Shown here: positions 45,035 through 56,577 of the stretch, in pieces | Layout of the letters: the number at the start of each line of letters is the position of its first letter | Numbering within the stretch: position 1 is the stretch's first letter | Source of the DNA: Monodelphis domestica | Lineage: Eukaryota; Chordata; Mammalia; Didelphimorphia; Didelphidae | Direction: 5' to 3' | Assembly: GCF_027887165.1 (NCBI RefSeq) | Contig: NC_077235.1 | Location: 48,167,395-48,231,394, forward strand | DNA: 64,000 bases | Translations under genes and position numbers: made by a program | Notes under the pieces: generated by a model | Databases searched by the model: none | Told to the model about the DNA's origin: nothing | The model's input: the letters and a program-made list of their open reading frames with translations, nothing else

Positions 45035-46120
45035 TGTACGAAGTCATCATATATTGCTTGCTTTCCTGACAACAGAATGCAATACCCGGGAAAGTACCAA
45101 GACTGTGCTTCACATCCCATCCAACTGTCTACCCAAGAAGTCTTGCCATCAGGCCTGAGGCTACCTTCCCTATGCCACGGGACACTAGACCTTCCAGGAC
45201 TAGGCCTCCAAAGACCATAACTCCCCACCCCACTCTCAACACTCAAGAGAGATGATCAATTTGGCTTTAGAACTTTGTCCAGTGGCTGTGCTGTCATGAA
45301 GACTGAGTACAAACGTAGCCCAGCTCACCATGCCTAATCTAGCAGGCCCCAAGTGATACTTTATATCTTATTCAGCCATCCACCCCTGGAATCTTGCCAT
45401 CTTCCCTGCCACCTTGGGTATGACACTCAGCCTCCCCTTCCTCTGGGAACAGTAATCTAACTCTGGGCACCGTAGAAGGTAGACCCACCCAGGTCCCACA
45501 CACATAGTCTAGCAAAATACTGACGTTTCTATAGGATCAAATAATGATCAAACAGTCCAATGAGGAACATAATAAATGGTATCACCTGTTCCAAGACTGC
45601 ATAAAATCAGCCAACAATCCATGGGACACAGGAAAGGATCTTGCCTTATGAACCTCCAGCTAAGTCCACATTGGTACCTCCCAGCACGGGGTACCTCACT
45701 GAACTGGATACTTTTGGCCTACACAGCTATGTGTCTGGAGGCAGCACAAGCAGGAGGACCTCAGAGTGGTCAGAAATCACCAGAATGGGGGCCTTGGGAA
45801 GTACCAGTGGACTGACAATAGCATAGGGCACAAAGGTCGTGCTCTAAGAACTCAAAGTGAGATAGGCCCAGGGTCTCTGAAATCCCTAACACGGTCTTCT
45901 AGAGCACCAAAGAGAACTCTGAAGAACCTCAAAGATCCAGAGGAGGGTTGAACCCTGGGAGGTACAAGTCAGCCCAAAAAATCAGTGTAGAACTAAGCAA
46001 AGCTGACTACCCTACTCAAAAGGGTAAGAGGAGGCAGAACTTGGCCCCAGTTGAAGGCCTAAAGCTGGTGAGGAATACAATCTAGAAACCATCGCATCTT
46101 GTATTGAGAATTATTGCAAG
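45035..46120. other. Unassigned 1.1-kb stretch
   Basis: GC-balanced with short overlapping frames (for example 45,576-45,951) but no domain, CpG cluster or splice support. It may be the internal part of an old transposon whose tail follows. Confidence 0.3.
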
Positions 46121-46253
46121 GACTCATGATGAAAAATGCTAACCACCTTCAGAAAAAGAACTGATGTGTGAGTGTAGAACAAAGCATACTGTTTTTCACT
46201 TAATTATTGGTGGTATAAAATTGGGATGAAATACTTCTTTAAGAAATGGCAAG
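46121..46253 (+). mobile_element. LINE 3' tail fragment
   Basis: Contains actcatgatgaaaaatgctaacc and cagaaaaagaactgatg, the same words as in 46,620-46,670. Interrupted by the SINE at 46,254. Confidence 0.55.
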
Positions 46254-46445
46254 GGGGCAGCTGGGTGGCCCAGTGGATTGAGAGCCAGGCCTAGAGATGG
46301 GAGGTCCTGGGTTCCAACCTGGCCTCAGACACTTCCCAGCTGTGTCACCCTGGGCAAGTCGCTTAACCCCCATTGCTTAGCCCTTACTACTCTTCTGCCT
46401 TGGAGTCAATATTGACTCCAAGACGGAAGGTGAGGGGTTAAAAAA
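46254..46445 (+). mobile_element. CORE-SINE with 13-bp target duplication
   Basis: Full-length copy flanked by aagaaatggcaag (46,241-46,253) and aagaaagggcaag (46,446-46,458), one mismatch. Confidence 0.92.
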
Positions 46446-46458
46446 AAGAAAGGGCAAG

Positions 46459-46925
46459 CAAGTTTTTAGAAAAATCGAGAAAGACTTACTGAACCAATGC
46501 AAAGTGAAGTGAGCAGAACCAAAAAACCATTGTACACCATAATAGCAATAATTTTTGATGAACAACTGCAAATGACCTAGTTGTTCTTAGCAATGCAATG
46601 ATGCAAGACGTTCCCAGAGACTCGTGATGAAAAATGCCATCTGCCTCCAAGAAAGAACTGTTGTAATCTGAATGCAGATTGAAACATACCATATTTCACT
46701 TTCTACTTTTTTGTTATCTCTTCCACAAAATGACTAACATGGGAAAATGTTTTACATGATTACACGTGTAAAATTTATATCAGATTTCTTACTCTCTCAG
46801 GTAGGGGGAGGAAGGGAGGTGGGAAGGAGAAAGTGAATTTGGAACTCAAATCTTTAAAAAAAATGAATGTTATAAAATTGTTTTCATATGTAATTGGGGA
46901 AAATATTTTTTGAAAAGATAAAAGG
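46459..46925 (+). mobile_element. Marsupial LINE 3' end
   Basis: Ordered words gcaaagtgaagtgagcagaacc, gatgaacaactgcaaatgac, agaaagaactgttgtaatctg, ttttacatgattacacgtgtaaa and a G-rich patch, then a tcatatgtaattgggg tail. The same family is at 20,788-21,296. L1 versus RTE affiliation is not resolved. Confidence 0.65.
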
Positions 46926-47740
46926 GAGGAGGGAGTATAACTTAGAACTTCTAAGAATCAAAGAGAATAGATAAACATGGTAGGAGGGTGAAAGGAGAGA
47001 ATAGATATCAGCTGAACCTCACTTATTTGAAATGGCAAAGGAGAGTTGAACACACACGCATACACAGGGAACTGAGCGTAAATAGACATCAAACTGATCA
47101 GAGACAGCCAGGGGAAAAGGAGAATTATGAGGGAAGATGATAAAGAAAAGAGTCACAAAATCAATTTCTTTATCCTGAAGGGAGGATTAAAAAGAGAGGC
47201 AGAAGAAAGCAAAACAAAGAATTTAAGGAAAGTGGGATATTGTTATTATACTGGAAAAAGTAACAAGAGACAAGTTCTGAGAATCCTGAGAAGTCTGAAT
47301 CAATGCAGAATGAAGTGAACAAAACCAAGAGAACCAAGTCTATACAAAGACAGCAATGCTCTCAAGAAAAGCAGCTTTGGAAGGCTAAAGAATGCGGATC
47401 CATGCAATGGCCAGGACCACAACTCCAGAGGACCTGGGAGGAAGCAAGCTATCTTATCTACCTTAGGACAGAGAAAGGGGGTGGATACAAGGGGCATTAG
47501 GAAATAGACATTTCTGGACACAGCCACTGAATGGATTTGTTTTACATCAAGAAGGGAAGGGTGGTAACAATGATACAGAGAGAAACAAAGACAGGAGAGA
47601 CAAGAGAGAAAAGAGGGAACAAAGTGGGCAAAGGAGACAGAGAAGGTGGGAGGGAAGGAGATCACTATTCTAATTTTTTTTTTCATGCACAGAGAACAAG
47701 AACACAAAGTACAGGCAAGCAGCAGGAAAGTTGTGGGGGG
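46926..47740. other. Unassigned, partly A-rich
   Basis: No gene recognised. Part near 47,290-47,350 (atgcagaatgaagtgaacaaaaccaag) again resembles a LINE 3' region. Confidence 0.35.
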
Positions 47741-47939
47741 TTTTAAACCTCATTCCTACTGTCTTAGAATCAATGCTGTGATTTGGTTCCAAGGTAGAAG
47801 AGCAATAAAGGCTAAGGGGGGTTGTTACTTCTCCAGGGTCATTCACCTAGGAAGTGTCTGAGGCCAAATTTGAACCAGGACCTTCTGCTTCTAGGCCTGG
47901 CTCTCTATTTACTGAGTCACCTAGCAACTACATAGCCCC
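47741..47939 (-). mobile_element. CORE-SINE, antisense, diverged
   Basis: Antisense, older copy: ttttaaacctcattcctactgtctt tail, mutated core (ctccagggtcattcacctagg) and ctagcaac head. Confidence 0.75.
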
Positions 47940-48500
47940 ACTGACCCCCAACTATGTACTTTTAAAAAAACAAGTTGTCTAAATTAGAGAAACTCACAAA
48001 TTCATATAGAATCCTCCTTTTGTATTCAGTTGTGTATATGAAGATTCTTTTTCTAGTGTTTAAGGACAGAATTTTAAATTTAAAACGGCACAAAAGTTGC
48101 CTGGGCCATAGTGTCACTCACCTCAAAACTACAGTGACACCTAGACTAATACTCCCTTGCTGGGTCAGTTCCCCCCCCCAACTGGTGGCATTCCTCTGGA
48201 CTTTCCCAGCATGCCCCAGGAATCTCTTCCTCCTGGATAAGATCAGTGCTGGTACTCACCTGTCATCTGTCCCTGGGGTCCCTCTGACTGGAGGATTTGA
48301 TTGGCACACAGAGCTCCTTCCAAACCCTTCATTTAAGGTGGGTACAGGAGCCAGACACATTTCTTTTCCCACCCAGCTACATTTCTCTGGATTCCTCCAT
48401 CATGCTCCTACTGGGTGCCCTTCCCCTCCTCCTTTCCTTTTTGTGTGTTGTCTTTTCTCATTAAATTCATTGTAAATTAGGGTAACTTCTGTATGGTATC
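47940..48500. other. Unassigned stretch
   Basis: A frame of 166 codons (47,975-48,475) has no recognised domain, starts in SINE-adjacent sequence and lacks CpG or splice support, so it is not called. The end (48,420-48,470) resembles an L2-type segment. Confidence 0.3.
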
Positions 48501-48504
48501 CCCA

Positions 48505-48692
48505 GCAATCTGATACAGTGCCTGGCACAGGGCATACTTAAATTATCTATTGACTATTTCCCTGTATATTATCTCTACATATTTAAGTGTAAGCTTCCTG
48601 AAGGCAAAGACTTGAGTACCTCCATTTTTTTTATCTCCTGCACACAGCCCCAGATCTGGTATGCAGTAGGTGCTTAATGCTTTGGGGTTCAT
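48505..48692 (+). mobile_element. L2 3'-end fragments
   Basis: Two L2-like endings close together: acagtgcctggcacagggcatactta (48,516) and gtaagcttcctgaaggcaaagacttg...gcagtaggtgcttaatgc (48,590-48,680). Confidence 0.65.
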
Positions 48693-48915
48693 TCCTTTCA
48701 TGAGGCACATTCATTCAGTGTCCTCATCTCCTAGATCATGAGGTGTACCTTGAGCTATCAGTCCTCCCCACACTTTTGCCTGCACGTTCTAGAGAATTAA
48801 CTCCTAATGTGTTCATTGTAGCTTAAATCAGTCACTTTTACCTGGTAGCACAGCAGATAAGCATACTTAAATCATGCCACTGTATTATAACTATTGGAAA
48901 GCAATTGCAGTGGTA

Positions 48916-49130
48916 CAGCAATGGCAAACCTTTTAGATGCTCAGTGCCCAAACTGTAACCCTCACACTGCATGTGAGCCCCCTGCCTTACCCCAGACAGG
49001 GAAGGAAGTGCTCCCATGGGGCTGGTGGGCAGAAGGGCAGTTGATGTGAGAAATGTCTTCAGGTGCATGTGGAGAGGCGGAAGGGAGCAGCCCCCTCTGG
49101 CATGCATGCCATAGGTTTGCCAACATGGGC
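48916..49130 (+). mobile_element. hAT-like MITE
   Basis: Starts cagcaatggcaaacctttt and ends gccataggtttgccaac, inverted relatives of each other. Same family as 23,615 and 61,492. Flanking cagtggta and ctagtgta are at best a decayed 8-bp duplication. Confidence 0.7.
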
Positions 49131-49425
49131 CTAGTGTATTAAAAAGACAAGGAACCAAACAATTCATAACAAATTATTAACCCTCAAATACTAAGATACC
49201 TCAAATGACAATACTGGGCAGAGACCTGTACCAGAGCATCTGGGAGGTCACCAGCTTCCATTCAGGTCTCTCCTCTTCCAAAAGAAGCTCCTGTGGATTT
49301 AAGATTCTTTATGGGAGTGCAGCCACTCAAAAATGGTACCCATCAAGCCTTCACTGATATTTTTATCTTAATTAATAATGAGACAAAACACACAGTGTGA
49401 AGAAAAGGCATTTAATGGAATAAAA

Positions 49426-49431
49426 TTTATT
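49426..49431 (-). terminator. Polyadenylation signal AATAAA (- strand)
   Basis: The + strand tttatt reads AATAAA on the - strand, about 255 nt after the stop of the 49,685-50,410 frame. It is followed within 40 nt by a GT/T-rich stretch (cacactgtgtgttttgtctc on the - strand) of the kind found downstream of cleavage sites. Confidence 0.55.
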
Positions 49432-49684
49432 AAATGTAGTAACATCAGAACATTTGCCCCCATAAACCTGAGGTACGCTCTCTTGGAAAGACATATATAC
49501 TCAATGTGAAGTGAGTGTACCTAAAAAACAGGGGTCATCCAAAAATGGAACCTACATCGCTAGAATACACATGTGAAGAAACTCTCAAAAAAGAAAAAAA
49601 TAAGAATAAATCATATACACAAAGGGGAACCTGTAATCGTGTTAAGGCAATATGCTTGCAGGTACTCTTTCTTACTTATAGGTC

Positions 49685-50410
49685 TTACTTGCGGGAGGCA
49701 ACATATGAAACTGGGTTCCGAGAGACAAGCCCTTGTGGAGTAACACTAGGGCCAGGCACCACATGGAGTGGAACACAAATACCCAAAGCATCCTGTGAGG
49801 GCTCCTGGGTAGCAATAGCTGTGGAGGGCCTCTCTCCTAGAAGTGCTTGTGGAGCAGCTTCTGGGGGCACAGGCAGCACTAATGGAGGTGCAACTGCCTG
49901 AGCAGGCAGCACATAAGGTACTGCAATGGGAGCCGAAATAACCTGTGGGATGACACCCACCTGGGCAGGTAGAACATATGACTGGGCTCCCACATAGAAG
50001 TAATCATACAAGGGCACATAGGTAGCCACGTTGCCTATAGGAAGGGGCTCCTGTGCCGCAGCAATCACGGAGGGAAGCCCCCGGGGGCGGGCAGCAGCAG
50101 GAGCAGGGCCCCTGCGCCGCAGAGGAGCGGCCCCTTGGCTCAGGATCTCCAGGGTGGAAAGGGCAGTGGCACGAGGTGCACCTTGCCCAGCAACACGAGG
50201 ATTGTGGCACATACAGGAAAAGCTTCTAGGCCGCAGAGCGCGCATTTGGAAGCGCTCAGTCAGAAGCCAACGGGGAGGGTGAATGGGGGTCACACAGCAT
50301 ACAGGGGGAGGTGCCAAGACAGGCAGCACAGGAGGTGCGGCAGCCACGGGGACCTGCACCACAGGGATATAAGGGGGAGGGAGAGAGCCGTCGGGCACTT
50401 GGAAAGCCAT
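49685..50410 (-). CDS. Unrecognised Pro/Ala/Val-rich protein, 241 aa, intronless
   Basis: Not recognised. The frame runs from ATG at 50,410-50,408 (context GCGATGG: G at -3 and +4, a good Kozak match) to TAA at 49,687-49,685. The protein is rich in Pro, Ala and Val. It has a hydrophobic Pro-rich N-terminus (residues 10-37), a basic/aromatic segment RWLLTERFQMRALRPRSF (47-64), a short Cys pair SCMC (65-68) and an Arg/Pro/Ala stretch (98-110). A Tyr cluster follows (131-139), then two YVLPAQ words at 145-150 and 166-171. No signal peptide, clear membrane helix or known catalytic motif is seen. The region is CpG-rich through the frame and upstream to about 50,560, and a polyadenylation hexamer lies about 255 nt downstream. 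The frame lies outside recognised repeats, and its composition is not simple-sequence. The ctgtgtgctgcag just before the ATG could be a splice acceptor, so it may be the last exon of a larger gene. A lineage-restricted gene, retrogene or chance frame are the alternatives. Confidence 0.45.
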   Translation of the reverse strand: MAFQVPDGSLPPPYIPVVQVPVAAAPPVLPVLAPPPVCCVTPIHPPRWLLTERFQMRALRPRSFSCMCHNPRVAGQGAPRATALSTLEILSQGAAPLRRRGPAPAAARPRGLPSVIAAAQEPLPIGNVATYVPLYDYFYVGAQSYVLPAQVGVIPQVISAPIAVPYVLPAQAVAPPLVLPVPPEAAPQALLGERPSTAIATQEPSQDALGICVPLHVVPGPSVTPQGLVSRNPVSYVASRK

Positions 50411-50565
50411 CGCTGCAGCACACAGGTGGGCAGCACCCCGCAAGGCTCAGTGTTCGCTGTCTGCTCCTCGCGGGTCTCCAAAGGCAAGATTACTTGGCTG
50501 AGCTCGGCGCGGCGCTGCTAGCACGGGGTTCTGCTGGGTACGAAGGAGGGCACAGAGTTTCTCTC
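49990..50565. promoter_or_regulatory. CpG-rich region, candidate CpG island
   Basis: Frequent CpGs (gggggcgggc, cctgcgccgcagagg, gcagagcgcgcatttggaagcgctc, gctcggcgcggcgctgc) against a CpG-poor background. It overlaps the 5' half of the - strand frame and its presumed leader. No TATA box is evident, which fits a CpG-type promoter. Confidence 0.55.
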
Positions 50566-51690
50566 TGCTCCCAGTTTACAGGCCTCAGCCGGCCCCGAAG
50601 CTGAGGATTTCCCTCACCCCCAGAAGGGGCTTCCCGCAAGGTCTTCCACACCCAGACACCAGACTAAGAAGACCGCCTTCAGGGCTTTCCCTCCATCAGG
50701 AAAGAAAGCTGTCACTTCCCGTCTTTGCCTGCAGGGGTCAACCTCTCTAAGAGCCCAGGCCAAGCGCAGGCATTGTGGCTGTCCGTCCCAAGCACCTGAG
50801 ACAGCGTTGGGAGCTCCCTTTCCACTTTTCACCTCAGTTCTGGATTGGCATCGGAAAGCCCCATCCCCCACCCCACCCCGCCCCCCAAAGAGGCTTTGCC
50901 TGCAGGCCCAGCATGTCTTTGTGAGCAAGGCCAGGAGCCAGCCGAAGATCCAGCAGGCATTTCATCTGCTTCTTACTAGCAACAAGGCCTCTGGCTAGAG
51001 CCGCTACCTTATTAGATACATGAAATCCCCCTAACCTCGGGGAATCCCCGATCATTGTCCCGAGCACCCCCAAACAGCCCAAGGTCTGCTTTTCAACCAC
51101 CCCCAGATCCAGCTCTCAGGAAGTGACTTTTACACTTCCTCCCCACCCCCCCACCGAGATCCACTGGTCGTCCAAGCAAAAGAAAGGAAGGGAAAAAAAG
51201 ATTTGCTACTTTTTAAAATCCAGGTGGATAAGAAGGAAAAGATCACCCTTTCTTGCCATTCTTTGTTCCAAATGTCTGACTTTTTTTAAGGAATCCATGT
51301 TCAGAGGCACACAAAAGAGAAAGAAAAAGCCATCCCGCGTGTTCCCTTCATCAAGAGTGCAAGAGGCTCTGAATCCCCCAAATATACCATTAAACAAGGG
51401 GGAAAGGAAGGAAGAGTTAAGTTTCTAAGATGCCTTCTAGTTATGTCTTTCTATAAATCTAAATACCAGACAGCACAAACAGGCCTATACATATACACAC
51501 TCAAAAGTAAATGTAGGGAGAGAGAGAGAGAAAACGAATTGGCCAAAGGCAAGACCTCTGTACTGCCTGACCAAAAACCACCCTGAGAAGAAAATCTTTC
51601 TGTCTCACCACCCATTACCTTAGCATTCAAGAGAAAGCCAAAAAGCTTGTGGAGAAAAGATGGAAGCAGCCCAACTTCTCTTTAATTATG
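50566..51690. other. Non-coding, upstream of the CpG-rich region
   Basis: Mixed sequence with moderate GC. No repeat or exon recognised. It is upstream sequence for a - strand gene at 49.7-50.4 kb. Confidence 0.3.
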
Positions 51691-51960
51691 GCCCCTCATT
51701 TCACAATTAATGAAACTGAGGCCTTAAGATAGAAAATAATCTACCTGTGTTCACACCACCAGTTAAACGACTGAACTGGTATAAGAATCCACATTTGGCC
51801 CAAGTCCTGGGCTCTCCCACTCTGTCCACCTAGGATGCTCCCCCTCAGAATTCTCAGTTTTCTTCAAGGTTCAATTTGAGTATCACCTCCTACATACACA
51901 AAGGGATTTTCTGCTCTTGCCTCACTTTGTCATTTGACATTTACTTCAATTGACCCCTAT
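51690..51960 (-). mobile_element. MIR/L2 remnants
   Basis: Reversed MIR-like catttcacaattaatgaaactgaggc near 51,697. At 51,855-51,950 an L2-like ttcaaggttcaatttgagtatcacctcct follows. Old and diverged. Confidence 0.5.
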
Positions 51961-52860
51961 GCCCATTCCCCCAGAAGAGAAATGGGAAGTCATGGCTAAA
52001 ATCAGAGTACATCAGAAAAGAATTAGCCACCTGTGGCTCCAGACATTGAGAGGCAGGTATAAGCTAATGTATATTACTCTGAAGATTGGATTTGGCCATC
52101 TCCTTTTATCGCTTCCTTAGTATATTCCCTCTATTGGAAAAATAAACTACCATAAATTCCATTTACTTTAGTAATTCATTTTGGGATTCAGAAATTAAAT
52201 CCCTGGTGACCACCATATTAATATATTAAGTCCAACCAAATAAAAATTTAACATTACTAAAATTGAACTTTGCAGGAAACGGGGTATGAAAAGTACCACA
52301 GAAATCACCAGTTACAGGATGGATAATAGCTCGTGGGTCCCCCCCCAACCATGTACAATGTCAGATGATATAGAGTTTCCCAGCACTTTGTAGCAGGTAC
52401 AAAACCTAAACAAGAGTTACACGGGATTAAGAGACAAGAATGGGTTGCAATTTTCACCACTAATAGAAGTGCTCACATTCCTGTGATCAGAGGATTTTGA
52501 TGCCAGAGGCAGCAGTGATCTTCAAAAGCCATCCTCTCCTAACTCCATCATTCATGGACAAGAAGTGAATCAGGTGGCAGTGCCAGAATTCAAATACATA
52601 GGTTTTCTGACTCCCAAATGAGCACTCTTCCCATATTATAGAAGAAATAATCTATTTTTCTATCTAGTAAACACTGAAGATTATCATCCCTCCTCCCTCC
52701 TCAACAGACCTTTTGTTTTATTTTGATGAAAAACTTAACACTGACACTGAACAGCAGTACAGTCAAGTAAACCTGTTTAGTATTTTAGTGAATGTCAGTG
52801 CACAAAGTGGCATCACCACTCCCTCTTGAGATCCCAGCAGGATTCTTTTTCACATTTACA
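51961..52860. other. Unassigned stretch
   Basis: AT-rich, no gene or clear repeat seen. Confidence 0.3.
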
Positions 52861-53520
52861 AACCAATCTTCTATTGCATTTACACTGTGCTCACAGGCCA
52901 TTTTGAATTGCTTTAATTTATTTTATACTCTTCGTGTCTAGTCCTGTTTTGTTTACTTGATTCACAGTAGTTCATTCAAGTCTTATCATGTTCCTCTGAT
53001 TTTCTAGTATTTTTTCTTATGTTGTAATAACACCATAAGATAACAATAAAATACGTTCCTTTATATACCATGCACAGTTTAACCATTCTCTAGTAAATAG
53101 ATGCCTAGTCGGTTTCCAGTTTATTACCACAAAACAGTAAAGCTAAGAGTATTTATTTTGGCATGTAGGGGACCTTTCTTCCTCTCTTTAATTTCCTCAA
53201 GGGTACATGTTGAATAATGGGGTTGCAGGGTCAAAGGGTAGGAAACCATTTATAATTTTTTCTCGTAGAACTTTAAACTGTTTTCAGAAGGCCAGCCCAA
53301 ATAAGTTTCAACCATGGTATAATATCCTGTACCACACAGCTATAAAGTGAGACCCTCTAACTTCAGAGTGATTCTAACATCTATCTTTTATCCTCTTTGC
53401 CAATTTGTTGCATGAGGTACACCCTCATGTTTCTGTTGGATTTGAATAGCATTTCTCTTAGTAGCAAGTTGGAACAATCTTCCTTATGGTCACTCAGATT
53501 TGCATTTCTTCTTCTAAAAC
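52860..53520 (-). mobile_element. Antisense old L1 fragment
   Basis: Reverse complement carries ORF2 3' landmarks: actggaaaccgactaggcatc, agagaatggttaaac, and cctttgaccctgcaacccc (the 'FDPA' region) near 53,240. Very diverged, non-coding. Confidence 0.6.
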
Positions 53521-54055
53521 CTATTCATATTCTTTCCCGATTTATCAATGAAGGAATGGTTCTCAGTCTTGCACAATTGGGTCAACTCCCTACACATCTT
53601 GGACATCGGACTTACCAAGCTATATTTGATACAAAGGGTCTTTTCCCCCACTCTAAGTTCTCTTCTTATTCTAACTGTATTGAGTTCATTCATGCTCAAT
53701 AGTTTTTAATTCAAATAATCCATCTTCCCCAAGCCAAGGGTTCCTTGGTGATAAACCTGATGAAATTCCTTCCCTAATCCTTTCCCAGTTCCATTCTCAG
53801 TGTTTGTCCCTACCCCAAGATGAGGACACTTGTGAGCTATCATAGCTTGGAGATATTATTCTTGGTCTTATTGTGAGGGGCTTGACAGATTACACCAGTA
53901 TATTTCCCTTGGTATCCCTAACTCCAGATCCCTTGAGTATCTCCATTTTAACCAGGTGGTATTACCTCAAAACAGACGAAATACAAGGCCCTATGGCTTT
54001 TAGCACTGACTAGTCAACTTTTTCTGCAAAACGTTTTAATCTCTGCAGAAGAATC
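53521..54055. other. Unassigned stretch
   Basis: No gene or repeat recognised. Confidence 0.3.
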
Positions 54056-54335
54056 TGCTAGCTGATAATCCCACTGCTGGGAATATACCCTAAAAGTAGA
54101 TCCAAAAGGACAAAAGAACTATCTGGAGTTCTTCCTGGCAGCATTACTTGCCCTTATAAAAATGTAGGAAGTAATTCAGATGTTCAACAACAGGGGAAAG
54201 GTTAAATGAATTTGGGAACATTCACTTAATTGAATTAAAATTGAGCATAATAGTAAAAAAATTTGTATAGACTTTTATGAAATAATATGAAGTGAAAAAA
54301 GAAGACAAAGCCAGAGTACTCACTATGACCAAAGG
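54056..54335 (+). mobile_element. Old LINE-1-type fragment
   Basis: Contains ataatcccactgctgggaatataccctaaaa, tcagatgttcaacaacaggg and ggttaaatgaatttgggaac, an old L1 ORF2 3' layout in the sense direction. Confidence 0.6.
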
Positions 54336-54699
54336 ATGAAAGGTGAATGAGAATTCATGGGGAAAGAACCCCTGGGAAATAACTAAAACATTATGACCCA
54401 TTTCTGTGTTAAAATGACTGCCACAGGAAGTTTACTTTGATGTGCTATGATTCAATCTTAAATTCACAGCACTTTTATATTGTTTCATTTTTATATTCAA
54501 CTTTGAAAATAAATGTTAAAAACAACCCACTAAAGGGAATTCACAATGATCCATCATCTGCATTATCAGTAGTTCGTAATACTTCTTTTCAAATGTTAAT
54601 TGGCATCATCTATTCTACTAGACATTCTATTTTTGACATAAATAGGTTGGTCAGAGTTCAGAAGCATCTTGAAGGCTGCAGATTCAAAGGATTAGCTAT

Positions 54700-54885
54700 G
54701 GAGTTCTTAACCTGCAGTCTATGAACTTTTTCAAAAAATATTTTTATCTCTTTATTTTAATATTATTGGTTTCCTTGGTAATTCTCTCAATTTGATTTCA
54801 TGCATTTACAGCATGATTCTGAGAAGGGGCCTATCCATTGGCATCACCAGACCGATGGTTTCCAAAAGGTGATGTACCCCTTGTT
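54700..54885 (+). repeat. MITE-like repeat, copy 1
   Basis: Starts gagttcttaacctgcag. Shares ttggtttccttggtaattc / ttcatgcattta / tgattctgagaaggggcc with 63,120-63,310. The terminal gttcttaacc resembles hAT-type short elements. No target duplication seen. Confidence 0.55.
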
Positions 54886-56560
54886 CAGAGCTTCAGAGCT
54901 TCAGCTAAGCAAAAGCCCTTGTGGTATACAGGGTATAAAGAATAGAAAGAAGACAGGATTTCTGTGGAATATGGCATAGTCCAGTCTATTCATAAAAATC
55001 TCTTCTAGAACACTTGAAACAAATGGGCCCTATTGAGTGAGCAAATGGGTCATATTGAGCCTCTCCTTGAAAATCTTCAGTGATGTGGCATTCACCTGAT
55101 GAAGCCTTATCCGAATTAGGTTTTTCAATTCACAAAATATATAAAAAGTTAGAAAGGAAAACAATTATATTGAAATCAAATCATAAAAATAAAATTTTTA
55201 GCACTTCACAGACCTAATGTTAAAGGACTCTTATAAGACAATAGGGACAGAACCATAATTTCACTGATCTAAGGAACTCCTTTTTGAAGAAAATTATTAC
55301 CAATATAGGTCCATTGTTCCTGAGAGCAGCAAAGAGCAGGCCTTGAAGCCAAATGACTCAATCCATGTCCCTCAGGTTACACGTACCGGCTGTGCCATCC
55401 CAGGCAAGGCACCTAAACTAACCTCAGATCTGCTGGAATAATTCCACCAGGCACCAAACAGAAATTTCAAGACAAAGCAAATATCAAGATCATAAACCAT
55501 CAAAATGGTCAATTTGAATGTGTGATATTCACATGCATATACGTAGTAAGTATATACATATGCATACGTGTGTGTAGATGTAGCTCTGTAAACGCACGTC
55601 TACCTGCTGGCATACATGTCTATACATACACTCAGCACAGTAAGGGGCGATGGTCTAAAATCTATTCTTCTGCAAATTGATTAAGTTCAAAAAGGCAAAC
55701 TTAGCCCATCTATAGTGGTCATTTCCAAGATTCACGGCCAGAGTAATCGGAAGGTGGCAGCTTTGGCTCTGGAAACTCAACCTGGGCCACTGGACAGGCA
55801 TTAGCCTTTTTAGGCCAGGACATCATTTTCATCTACCAGCAAGATTACCTGGAGGAAGACTGCTGTGGACTAATAATGTGGACTAATAACTTCACCAGGC
55901 TTACGAAGCCATAGAGGATTCATAGGACCTTTTTTACATACCCTAGCAATGACAGCTCAAATCAGTAACACTGGACATAACCCAAGGTCAAATGACAGGG
56001 GCTAAGACAACCGTGATCTTACTGGATTTCATGGGCATCGTACGCCCCCAAAACATGCCCCTGGACCCAGGTCACTGATTTTTCCCCTTCATGTTACGGA
56101 GTGTCAACTCTCTGCCCAGATAAACAAGAAAGTGTGTAGGAAGAAAAGTGAATATCCAGCCTACCTCACTGGACTGTTGTGAGAAAAGGGCTTTAGTATG
56201 CCTGAAAGGTGCCCCACAAGTAAGTTATTGATGGGGTCTTGTTTTTTTTTTAAAGCTTCAACAAGTAAAATCCCCTCTGAAAAGGACAAGATAATGTCCT
56301 TGGATGCAAGGCCTTCGGAGGGGAGATCATCCTGAAGCGTACTGTGAAAACTTTGGTTCTTCACCCTAAAACCCACTTATCTTGAAACCACGAAATGTAC
56401 GATTCCAAGCCTACAGACAGTTCTTCTCTACAGGACCCCCTGCTCTTTATTAAGCCCCAAGGGATGGAAGAGGAAAGTGGGGAGACTGAGATCATGAGAC
56501 CCTGACCCATAGCTCAATGGCACTAGGTGAGCCCGAACACCTTTATTTCCTTCACAAAAA
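54886..56560. other. Mostly unassigned; MIR trace and TA/CA-rich tract
   Basis: A MIR-like core lies at 55,320-55,435 (aggttacacgtaccggctgtgcc...). A degenerate tacata/gcatac tract lies at 55,530-55,635. The rest has no recognised gene. The - strand 71-codon frame at 56,161-56,376 has no domain. Confidence 0.35.
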
Positions 56561-56577
56561 CATCAGGAGTATAGTGG

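Noticed and set aside
420-48000. tRNA genes suggested by SINE heads (gggtagctcagtggattgag)
   Set aside because: The head resembles a tRNA-type A box, as expected for a Pol III SINE, but no complete cloverleaf follows.
47975-48475. 166-codon + strand frame
   Set aside because: No domain, no CpG or splice support, starts by a SINE and ends in L2-like sequence.
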